Of a stretch of 25,497 nucleotides of DNA, positions 18,173 to 24,861 are shown piece after piece (the stretch's first letter is position 1; every line of letters begins with the position of its first letter). The position numbers and the translations under genes are program-made. This stretch comes from AAA164-E04 sp014239995 (GTDB taxonomy: Bacteria; Verrucomicrobiota; Verrucomicrobiia; Limisphaerales; AAA164-E04): assembly GCA_029247315.1 (NCBI GenBank), contig JAQWLM010000128.1, positions 1-25,497 of the forward strand, in the 5' to 3' direction. The notes beneath the pieces are model-generated. The model saw only the letters and a program-made list of their open reading frames with translations. It searched no databases and had not been told where the DNA came from.

Positions 18173-18523
18173 CTGAAGTTCCAAATCGTCTCTCTACACA
18201 GCCATGAAAGATCGCCTTGGACTGTCATCATTGCGGCTTGATGGTTTTTCCTACATCGAAGCGCATAAAAACACCAGACACGACATTACCAGACAGATTC
18301 CAATAAAAGGCAGTCAACGGGAGATCCATTCCGACGCTGCCCAAGGCTCATTACAAATCCAAATTCTGAGGGAAACCCCCTTAAAAAGCAGTCCAGTTTC
18401 ATCCGGACTTTCTTTTCAAGGTGAAGATCAGGATAGGTGTTTCAAAAGCGAGTGCAATGACGTTCATCAGGTAGCATAGACAAGGAAACACGGGATGCCT
18501 GTATGCCTGGGATTTGATTTGGC
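18173..18523 (+). other. Region with only a doubtful small frame
   Basis: A frame at 18204-18479 (91 codons, plus strand) has no recognisable domain, no ribosome binding site and a polar, featureless composition, so I do not call it a gene. Near 18393-18412 the segment AGTCC...GGACT followed by TTCTTTTC looks like a weak transcription terminator. Confidence 0.4.
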
Positions 18524-18601
18524 ATGTTGACATTGATCGTGTTAGCAATGACGTGTTTTATCGGCATCATCCATTTAATCTCGAGAAGGTTTTCACCAGT
18601 C

Positions 18602-18940
18602 ATGACACGCATTCGACTCGCAAGCATCACGGAACTGGACACGGGACAGACAAAAAAGTTCCGTTACACACAGGACGGCGTTCCAAGGGAGGGCTTTCTA
18701 GCACGTTTGGAAAACTGCTGGGTTGCCTATGAGAACCGTTGTCGACATATTGCCATCAGTCTAGACTTAGATGATGGAGTCTTCTTTACTGACGATGGTA
18801 AATATTTTTTCTGCCAAACACACGGAGCCGTCTATGAACCTGAGACAGGACTTTGTGTGCATGGACCTTGCAAGGATGCCAGCCTTTTTTCTCTACCAGT
18901 CAAGAACGATGATGAGTCCGTTTGGCTGGAAATTGAATAA
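18602..18940 (+). CDS. Small Rieske [2Fe-2S] protein
   Basis: This 112-residue stand-alone Rieske domain carries a [2Fe-2S] cluster on two Cys and two His: C47-R-H49 and, 22 residues later, C71-Q-T-H74. The HGAVYEPETGLCVHGPC tail is typical of single-domain Rieske proteins that act as ferredoxin-like electron carriers or redox subunits. No oxygenase, reductase or cytochrome gene is adjacent, so the partner is unknown. A longer form from the ATG at 18524 would add a 26-residue hydrophobic N-terminus (about 19 non-polar residues, then S-R-R) and make it membrane-anchored. GAGAAGG about 11 bases before 18602 favours the short form, but I cannot exclude the longer one. Confidence 0.85.
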   Translation: MTRIRLASITELDTGQTKKFRYTQDGVPREGFLARLENCWVAYENRCRHIAISLDLDDGVFFTDDGKYFFCQTHGAVYEPETGLCVHGPCKDASLFSLPVKNDDESVWLEIE

Positions 18941-19012
18941 ACGCTTTGGGGGAGGTATCAACTCAAAACGAATACACACAGCCATCCCCATCGGCTTGAA
19001 CAGAGCATGCGG

Positions 19013-19285
19013 TTAAAGTCCTTCCAGGGGATCCTGCCCTGGATCATCGAGGTAAGTCCCCTGAGGAAGTTCTCCATATCCCTTGAAAAGATCCGGTCGC
19101 AGATCATCAGAGATAATCATTTCCTCGCTGAACCACTTGCCAAGATCAATCCACTGACACCGCTTGGAGCAGAACGGTCCATACCCACCTTCAAACCATT
19201 CCCCCCTTTTACGGCAGCTTGGGCACGTCGAAGTTGGTGCTCCTTTCATTTGCATCTGAAACTTTGTCCAGAGATTTTCAGTCAT
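19013..19285 (-). CDS. yacG: YacG-family zinc protein (DNA gyrase inhibitor)
   Basis: YacG is a small zinc protein that in E. coli binds GyrB and inhibits DNA gyrase. The four ligands are C21-P-S-C24 and C39-S-K-R-C43, and PFCSKRCQWIDLGKW is the family signature, followed by the usual W-x-x-E-E segment. It has 90 residues, at the longer end for the family because of an N-terminal extension of about 15 residues and an acidic tail. It begins 13 bases after the stop of the adenylate-kinase-like gene, so the two are probably one transcript. In many proteobacteria yacG instead sits beside coaE and yacF. Confidence 0.9.
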   Translation of the reverse strand: MTENLWTKFQMQMKGAPTSTCPSCRKRGEWFEGGYGPFCSKRCQWIDLGKWFSEEMIISDDLRPDLFKGYGELPQGTYLDDPGQDPLEGL

Positions 19286-19298
19286 GTGAGGGAACGGA

Positions 19299-20537
19299 TC
19301 AACCCCTGCGAATTTCAGACCCCTGAAATCGAATCGTTATCCGAAACACCTTTTTCTGGCGACATACAATCCTGCCGGTGTCTTTCTCCACTTTTTCTGG
19401 AAGTTCAATCCGGTGCAAATCAATAACAGCATGATAACCACGTTCGGAAAAAATATCGATGAGCATAGCCATGGCAAGGTCATCGTGCAAAAGTCGATCC
19501 TCGGAGTTGACGTTCGCCAAGCCGGAAATGGCATGCCGCACCACAATTGGCATGATCTTGTCCTCAATCAATTCAATGACCTGATGAAAGAGTGCCGGGT
19601 GCTCCAGGGCATAAGCGTCCAGACGCTTTACTAGATCCTGTCGTGCATGCAGCACAATTTCACTTGCCAGGGGAAGGATACGGAGGCTGTCATAAGTTTC
19701 GGGATCCAACTCCAATAAACTTTGGTAGCGAACCTCGTTGAGAATGTTCTGTTCGACCTCCTCGATGGAGCCTTGCGCATTGATAAAGTGGTAAAAAAAG
19801 GTCTGTTTCAGAGATTGAAGGGCTTCCCAGGTTTGCTCCTTGAAAACCCTGTAACGATGCCTTGCTGCATCCGGATCCAAATCCGTGATACGAAGTTCAG
19901 CGCTCTCCCCTACTCCAGTCGTCTCGGCCTCTTCATTGTGCTCAGCAATCTGTTTACCTCGTTTAAGCTGGCGATCCACGCTTGTTTTTTCGTCTACGAA
20001 AAGAACCATGATGTGAATCGTGGGTTGCCGAAAATGAACACGCAAGGGCGTATCGAAATAGAGGGTGCGCAACTTCTTCATTTTGTCGACAAGCACCTTG
20101 AGGCATTCCACTTGAACTTTGGTCCTGGGAAAACCATCCAGAATAGCCCCGTCCCTGTATTCCTCCTCAAGAAGTTTACGAAGGATAATACCAATGACCT
20201 CGCGATCCCCAACCATACCTCCCGCATCCTTTATTTTCTTGGCCTCGACACTGTCGAGCAAGGAACTTACCACAACTGAATCACAGGTGAGTCCCCTTGC
20301 CTTTTGAATGAAGCGCGTGTGGGTACCCTTACCGGATCCCGGAGCTCCCCCTAGAAGTATGATTTCTTTTGGAAAGCAAAGGCGTTCGGCACCCAGTTCC
20401 TGCTCTAATTCAGCCCATACAGCATTAAAAATGAGTTGCGCATCCTTAATTTCCAAGTCATCCACAACCGATTTAGTCTTTGGCGGCATTTCGATGGTCT
20501 TTCCACTAATGTCGTTGGTATGATTAATTGGCACCAT
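19299..20537 (-). CDS. Adenylate-kinase-like protein with extra C-terminal domain
   Basis: Residues 56-270 form a P-loop nucleoside monophosphate kinase: Walker A GGAPGSGKGT (63-72), an NMP-binding region around 90-125, LDGFPRT (133-139) and a C-terminal Arg-rich region at 186-230. Canonical adenylate kinases are about 190-220 residues. Here 55 residues precede the P-loop and about 130 follow (280-412), with no obvious sequence family. That tail has HPALFHQVIELIEDKIMPIV, RLLHDDLAMAMLIDIF and a strand-rich end, and may be a regulatory or binding domain. The segment at about 190-215 lacks a Cys4 zinc site, so the LID is of the non-zinc type or altered. NMP phosphorylation is likely but the acceptor base is not assured. 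An ATG at residue 17 is an alternative start. It precedes yacG. Confidence 0.78.
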   Translation of the reverse strand: MVPINHTNDISGKTIEMPPKTKSVVDDLEIKDAQLIFNAVWAELEQELGAERLCFPKEIILLGGAPGSGKGTHTRFIQKARGLTCDSVVVSSLLDSVEAKKIKDAGGMVGDREVIGIILRKLLEEEYRDGAILDGFPRTKVQVECLKVLVDKMKKLRTLYFDTPLRVHFRQPTIHIMVLFVDEKTSVDRQLKRGKQIAEHNEEAETTGVGESAELRITDLDPDAARHRYRVFKEQTWEALQSLKQTFFYHFINAQGSIEEVEQNILNEVRYQSLLELDPETYDSLRILPLASEIVLHARQDLVKRLDAYALEHPALFHQVIELIEDKIMPIVVRHAISGLANVNSEDRLLHDDLAMAMLIDIFSERGYHAVIDLHRIELPEKVEKDTGRIVCRQKKVFRITIRFQGSEIRRG

Positions 20538-20832
20538 ATTTCAATCGAGGTTTGGATAACGAAAAAAATGCAACAATTCAAGGAGACAAAGGCGCTTGCG
20601 CTCACTTATTTTAATGCCCTTGCATCAAATTGGGCGGGCAAGCGAGAGCGAACGACCCTTTTGGGGAGTATTTGGTAGCTGAAGATGCGTGCCATCGGGC
20701 AGGAACAAGGATGGTTCACCCGATTTCCTCCTTCATATGCATCCAGATCTGCCGAGTACCACTCCTCCCACCACCTCACAGTCTATCCATACCGCTGGGG
20801 ACGTGCCTTGCAATATGGGGATTACCCCGAGC

Positions 20833-21393
20833 TTAGGGGTGTCCTTGACCAAGAATCCAATCGGCTCCTGCCAATAAATCGTCAACAACAGAAAGATCAT
20901 CGCGACAGTGATCCAATCCCTCCTCTGTCTCTCTGCCATACCCGGTCCTCACCAGGATGGAGGCCTTGACTCCTGCATTCCATCCGCATTCAATGTCACT
21001 CAGCTTGTCTCCCACCATATAAGAATCAGCCAGTGTAATGTTGAAATCACGCGCTGCGTCATGGAGAAACTGAGGGGAGGGTTTACGGCCCCTGCTGGGA
21101 ATATCAGGGGATTCTGGTGAAAAATAAATCTGGCTGAAATGAACTCCGGCACTTTTCACCTGGGTTAAAAGGCGTTCATTGACGCGATGCATGTCCGCCT
21201 CTGTATAATAACCTCTTCCAATACCTGATTGGTTCGTAACGATAAAGAGCAGGTATCGAGCCTCTTGGAGTTTTTTAAGAGCAGGGATAACTTCGGGAAA
21301 AAGTACCAATTGATCTGGATCGCTGAGGTAGGACTTCTCCATGTTGAGCGTACCGTCACGATCAAGAAAAACGGCTTTTCGGCAATCAGACAT
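20833..21393 (-). CDS. GmhB-like HAD phosphatase (D,D-heptose 1,7-bisphosphate)
   Basis: This is a HAD-IIIA phosphatase that should remove the 7-phosphate from D-glycero-D-manno-heptose 1,7-bisphosphate on the path to ADP-heptose for LPS. Using the ATG at 21393 (186 residues), D11-R-D13-G-T holds the nucleophile and acid, TNQSG (53-57) is motif II, RKP (103-105) supplies the motif III Lys, and GDK-x-x-D (128-133) completes the metal site. The Cys/His zinc loop that precedes RKP in E. coli GmhB is absent; only SPESPDIPSRG is present. The start overlaps the end of rfaE1 by 8 bases, which suggests coupled translation; an ATG at 21423 would overlap by 38. The rfaE1 neighbour favours a heptose role over histidinol-phosphate phosphatase. 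Confidence 0.85.
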   Translation of the reverse strand: MSDCRKAVFLDRDGTLNMEKSYLSDPDQLVLFPEVIPALKKLQEARYLLFIVTNQSGIGRGYYTEADMHRVNERLLTQVKSAGVHFSQIYFSPESPDIPSRGRKPSPQFLHDAARDFNITLADSYMVGDKLSDIECGWNAGVKASILVRTGYGRETEEGLDHCRDDLSVVDDLLAGADWILGQGHP

Positions 21394-22405
21394 CCGCTGA
21401 AAATGTGTCGACGAGTTCCTCATTGCTCACAATGGCGGTTCCCACTTTACCCACCACCACACCTGCGGCGTGGTTGGCAATCACGGCAGCCTCAAGCGGA
21501 GATCCACCCCCGGCTACAGCCAAGGTGAAGGCGGCGATCGCCGTATCGCCGGCACCTGAGACATCATAAACTTCCTTGGCAATGGTAGGAATGTGAAAAG
21601 GCTTAAGGTTCCGGCGGCAAAGTAACATACCACGATCACCCAGAGTCACCAGCATCATGGCGGGCTTAGCACTGCGCATGAGATACGCGACAACTTCAAG
21701 GAGCGCTTTATCCTTGAGAGGATCAGCGGGACCTGGAGTTTCACTGCGGCGAGCCAGGGCGAAGGCCTCCTTTCGATTCGGTGTCATCAGGGAAACCCCA
21801 TGCAGACGGAGGATTCTCACAGGTTTGGGGTCCATGCTCAGCCAGATGCCCCTGGAACGACAAAGGTCGGCAAGGCGGTCGAGCAGTCCCTGCGTGACAA
21901 CCCCTTTACCATAGTCACAAAGCACCACAGCAGCCACTTTTGGGCTCAAGGCCTTTTCAATCCTTCCTATCAATTTTTCAGTCAGATCCGCTCCCAGCTT
22001 TTCCTTGTATTCACGGTCTACCCGGACAATTTGCTGACGACTGGCCACGATCCTCGTCTTGAGCCCGGTGGATCGACTGGCGGAACGCAAGAGCCCAGAA
22101 CAACCCACGCCCAACTGGCGCAACTGCTGTTGCAGTTGTTCCCCGGCAGTGTCCCGACCAATGAAAGAACAAACCGATGTCTTGATGTTCCATGCGGCAA
22201 GGTTCCTTGCTACATTGGCTCCTCCACCGGGCATGAAGTTTTCGCCTTGAAAATCAAGAACAGGCACCGGGGCCTCGGGGGAAATCCGCGATACGGACCC
22301 CCATATGAACTGATCCAGCATGACATCCCCAATGACCAGCACGCGCTGCCGCTGTGCTTGACCTAAGATTTCAAGGACCCGATCTTTGTGAAGGACGGCA
22401 TTCAT
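21386..22405 (-). CDS. rfaE1: D-glycero-beta-D-manno-heptose-7-phosphate kinase (HldE N-domain type)
   Basis: This PfkB-family kinase phosphorylates D-glycero-D-manno-heptose 7-phosphate at C1 for the heptose core of LPS. The start VLVIGDVMLDQFIWG and the SRISPEAPVPVL segment are specific to HldE/RfaE kinases, and GGGANVARNLA is the sugar-binding motif. DVSGAGDT holds the catalytic base D287 at the usual place in this 339-residue protein. In E. coli HldE the same domain is fused to an ADP-transferase (about 477 residues). Here only the kinase half is present, so the adenylyltransferase (RfaE2) must lie elsewhere. It starts 4 bases after thiG ends and overlaps the gmhB-like gene by 8 bases. 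Confidence 0.93.
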   Translation of the reverse strand: MNAVLHKDRVLEILGQAQRQRVLVIGDVMLDQFIWGSVSRISPEAPVPVLDFQGENFMPGGGANVARNLAAWNIKTSVCSFIGRDTAGEQLQQQLRQLGVGCSGLLRSASRSTGLKTRIVASRQQIVRVDREYKEKLGADLTEKLIGRIEKALSPKVAAVVLCDYGKGVVTQGLLDRLADLCRSRGIWLSMDPKPVRILRLHGVSLMTPNRKEAFALARRSETPGPADPLKDKALLEVVAYLMRSAKPAMMLVTLGDRGMLLCRRNLKPFHIPTIAKEVYDVSGAGDTAIAAFTLAVAGGGSPLEAAVIANHAAGVVVGKVGTAIVSNEELVDTFSADV

Positions 22406-22409
22406 TGGA

Positions 22410-23207
22410 TCAGGAAGCCTCCAAAAACGTGGTTAAGGGGCTCGTCGCGTTCGCGCTGGAGGAGACACCCCCCAATCCCACCTCGAAAGCCTCACGACCG
22501 GCCTCAACTGCCTTGCAAAAGGACCGGGCCATTCGGGACGGATCATCACAGACAGCCATGGCCGTATTAATCAAAACTCCATCAGCACCCATTTCCATGG
22601 CCTCCGCTGCATGGCTTGGAGCCCCAAGACCAGCATCAACAATCACCGGAACCTCTGCCTGCTCAATGATGATCTGAATCTGATTACGCGCCACAACTCC
22701 CTGATTTGAACCAATCGGGGCACCCAGGGGCATGACTGTGGCCGTGCCGACCTCCTGCAATCTTTTTGCCAATACCGGATCTGCATTGATATAAGGTAGA
22801 ACCGTGAAACCTTCTTTGACGAGGATCTGAGAAGCCTTGAGTGTTTCAATGGGGTCCGGAAGCAGGTAACGCGGGTCGGGATGAATCTCAAGTTTCACCC
22901 ATCGAGGTAAGCCTGCCGCAACGGCCAACCTGGCCAAACGTATCGCTTCTTCTGCATTCATAGCACCGCTGGTATTGGGCAGGAGAAGGTATTTGCCGGG
23001 GTCGATAAACTCCAGAATGTTGGCAAATGGATCGCTCTTGCCACTCAGATCAGCACGTCTGAGTGCAACGGTCACAATCTCTGTACCGCTGGCAGCCAGT
23101 GCATCACGCATCAGCTCCGGGGATGAAAATTTACCAGTTCCGGCGAGCAAGCGCGACTTGAAGCGACGGTCTGCAATTTGAAAGGGCAACTCGTTGAGTG
23201 CGGTCAT
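22410..23207 (-). CDS. thiG: Thiazole synthase
   Basis: ThiG builds the thiazole phosphate of thiamine from deoxyxylulose 5-phosphate, ThiS thiocarboxylate and dehydroglycine or glycine imine. The 265-residue TIM barrel is intact: SRLLAGTGKFSS near the start, EIVTVALRR, the Schiff-base lysine K105 in WVKLEIHPDPRYLLPD, PLGAPIGSNQG, and VIVDAGLGAPSHAAEAMEMG in the phosphate-binding region. It is followed 4 bases later by rfaE1. No thiS, thiF, thiH or thiO gene is nearby, and the 51 bases before it contain no thiamine (TPP) riboswitch core. It may be transcribed from a promoter further up the iscA-hscB side. Confidence 0.96.
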   Translation of the reverse strand: MTALNELPFQIADRRFKSRLLAGTGKFSSPELMRDALAASGTEIVTVALRRADLSGKSDPFANILEFIDPGKYLLLPNTSGAMNAEEAIRLARLAVAAGLPRWVKLEIHPDPRYLLPDPIETLKASQILVKEGFTVLPYINADPVLAKRLQEVGTATVMPLGAPIGSNQGVVARNQIQIIIEQAEVPVIVDAGLGAPSHAAEAMEMGADGVLINTAMAVCDDPSRMARSFCKAVEAGREAFEVGLGGVSSSANATSPLTTFLEAS

Positions 23208-23258
23208 CTGGGGGCAAGCCTAAGCAAAATTTCGTAAAGGTCCAGAAGGGTTTAAAAT

Positions 23259-23870
23259 TCAAACCAACAGTTCAAGCAATCGAGTGTTTAACTGATCCAA
23301 CCAGCGGTCCAGAAAAGTCCACTCGTGATAAAGGTCTGTCAAGGCTTCCACTACCGAGGTCGAAAGGGGAACACTCCCATGCTCCCACTCATGATGCACT
23401 CGCTCAAGCCGTTCATGCAGGCCTCCCAGATCACTGCGAAGAAGGGTTTGCATGGCTTCTGTACGCTTCTTGAGCCCCAGACTTTGCTTGATGAAAATCA
23501 CGCGTGCAATCTCACCGGATCCCTCTTCAGGCTTGCCCTGTCGCATACGGTCCAGTGAATGTATGAGCTCTCCAACTTCCATGAAACGCTCACCAATGTT
23601 TTGAGGAATCTGTTTCGGGCTACCGGGATCTTTGCCGCCGTGCAAGGTCAGCAAATGACGGAGGCGTCCGGGAATTCGGGAGAGGGCAGAGTAAGCCTGA
23701 TTCAGCAATACGGGGTCATCCAGCACCACGGAGGCACCTGATGGAAGGGAAGTGGCGCGATCAGGGTGGGCCGTGCTCGAAAGTCGAAGGTAATTCGACT
23801 TCAAAACCTGCTCATCCAGGATAGGCAGTGGCTTTACTTCCAGTAGTTTGAAGAAATCCAGACCGGACAT
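23259..23870 (-). CDS. hscB: HscB-like J-domain co-chaperone
   Basis: HscB delivers the Fe-S scaffold IscU to the Hsp70 HscA and stimulates its ATPase. The first 75 residues are a J domain: a conserved D-F-F-K-L-L start, the H35-P-D37 motif in STAHPDR, and LLNQAYSAL before a long helix. The rest (about 80-203) is a helical bundle like the IscU-binding domain, with ERFMEVGELIHSLD resembling the usual 'ME.RE.L' segment. The 203 residues are slightly longer than E. coli HscB (171). It follows an IscA-type gene by 21 bases on the same strand. Neither hscA nor iscU is in the window. A J-only protein with another partner remains possible. Confidence 0.8.
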   Translation of the reverse strand: MSGLDFFKLLEVKPLPILDEQVLKSNYLRLSSTAHPDRATSLPSGASVVLDDPVLLNQAYSALSRIPGRLRHLLTLHGGKDPGSPKQIPQNIGERFMEVGELIHSLDRMRQGKPEEGSGEIARVIFIKQSLGLKKRTEAMQTLLRSDLGGLHERLERVHHEWEHGSVPLSTSVVEALTDLYHEWTFLDRWLDQLNTRLLELLV

Positions 23871-23891
23871 GACATTGGAAGAACAACGGCA

Positions 23892-24281
23892 TCAAGCACT
23901 AAAACTTTCGCCGCAGGAGCAACTGCTGGCAGCATTGGGGTTATGGACCTTGAATCCCCCTTCCTGCAGGGCATCCCGGTAATCTAGCTCTGAGCCCGTC
24001 ACGTACAGAGCACTTTTGGGATCCACAACGACCTGTACCCCCATGGTTTCAACCAAAATATCACGATGAGCAGGATTATCCTGAAGGTCCATTTTGTATT
24101 GTAAGCCCGAGCAACCGCCGCCAACGACAGCGACACGTAGCACCCCCCCCGGACGTCCCTGACGTTTCAGTAGCTGCGCAACTTTGCCAGCCGCACTTTC
24201 CGACAGCTTGATCAAACGCTCATCACCTTTACGAAAGACCGTCTGCTCGGAAGGACTCTGCGATTTACCTGCAATCATCAT
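23892..24281 (-). CDS. IscA/ErpA-type Fe-S cluster carrier
   Basis: This A-type carrier holds iron or an Fe-S cluster and passes it to client proteins. The invariant cysteines are C57 in GGGCSGLQY and C121-S-C123 near the end (SCSCGESF), the standard three-Cys arrangement. LYVTGSELDYRD followed by GFKVHNPNA is a family-wide signature. The 129 residues include about 20 extra at the N-terminus, and the start is a double ATG at 24276-24281, so the first two codons are interchangeable. The neighbour downstream is hscB, consistent with a small Fe-S operon. IscA, ErpA and SufA cannot be told apart from sequence alone. Confidence 0.92.
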   Translation of the reverse strand: MMIAGKSQSPSEQTVFRKGDERLIKLSESAAGKVAQLLKRQGRPGGVLRVAVVGGGCSGLQYKMDLQDNPAHRDILVETMGVQVVVDPKSALYVTGSELDYRDALQEGGFKVHNPNAASSCSCGESFSA

Positions 24282-24449
24282 CTTGAAGCCAAGTTTATAG
24301 GATATGCTGTGTCATTTCAACAGGCATACTTGCAGAAACATCCATTCATTGGAAAAAATACAAATCAAGCTTAGTGATCGATTAAATGAATGAACCAGTT
24401 ACCACGTGGAAGAATCCCGTGAAAGATACGACCTGACTGACTGGCGATC

Positions 24450-24860
24450 CTATTGAGCCAGGGAAGCCTCCAGCAAGCTTTTGGAAAAATGCGCAGGATC
24501 GGTCCTGAAGTCTCGAACACAGTCTTCGGAGCATAACCGTATCAACATGCCTTGGTGATCGTAATCCACCGGCTCGCCATGGTGGTCAAGGGCTTTCCCG
24601 TCCACCAGACATATTCGAAGCGGATAGTGTTTCAACTGAGCACGGATCGAGGCATCGTACTCACTCCGGATGGGTGGCACGGTTCGCTGGGAAGGCTCGC
24701 GATCACCCCGCCACCCTCCTCTTCTTCCAAACCTTTGTTGTCCATGCTGTTCCATTTGAAAATGAAGCCAGATGTTCCAGGTCACGATCACGGCGAATCC
24801 GTAAAGGATCAATCTCCCCACAATGGCCCAGCACCATCTAAATAGACGCTTCCACCTCAT
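24450..24860 (-). CDS. Membrane-anchored YHS/TRASH-like Cys protein
   Basis: The 136 residues have a basic start (M-R-W-K-R), one membrane segment (about 12-32), an Arg/Gly/Gln-rich stretch (about 38-60) and a C-terminal domain (78-130). That domain has the pattern Y-P-L-x-x-C84...G-K-x-L...G-E-P-V-D-Y...L-C110-x3-C114...F-x-x-D-P, which matches the metal-binding YHS/TRASH-like domains common in Verrucomicrobiota and Planctomycetota. The Cys set is C84, C110 and C114. A role in metal or Fe-S handling is plausible but unproven. The gene begins one base after the purU stop (TAG-A-ATG), so the two are translated from one message. Confidence 0.8.
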   Translation of the reverse strand: MRWKRLFRWCWAIVGRLILYGFAVIVTWNIWLHFQMEQHGQQRFGRRGGWRGDREPSQRTVPPIRSEYDASIRAQLKHYPLRICLVDGKALDHHGEPVDYDHQGMLIRLCSEDCVRDFRTDPAHFSKSLLEASLAQ

Positions 24861-24861
24861 T

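Noticed and set aside
18204..18479. 91-codon plus-strand frame between the hydrolase and Rieske genes
   Set aside because: No ribosome binding site, domain, signal or membrane segment; the polar, low-structure composition fits chance.
19722..20279. 185-codon plus-strand frame opposite the adenylate-kinase-like gene
   Set aside because: Antisense to a gene with clear kinase motifs, and no domain recognised.
21800..22366. 188-codon plus-strand frame opposite rfaE1
   Set aside because: Antisense shadow of a strongly conserved kinase.
23208..23258. Possible TPP riboswitch before thiG
   Set aside because: The gap is only 51 bases and lacks the conserved THI-box core.
24343..24392. CATTCATT/AATGAATG inverted repeat upstream of iscA
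   Set aside because: Eight AT-rich bases with a loop of about 34 bases; plausible by chance and no operator family recognised.
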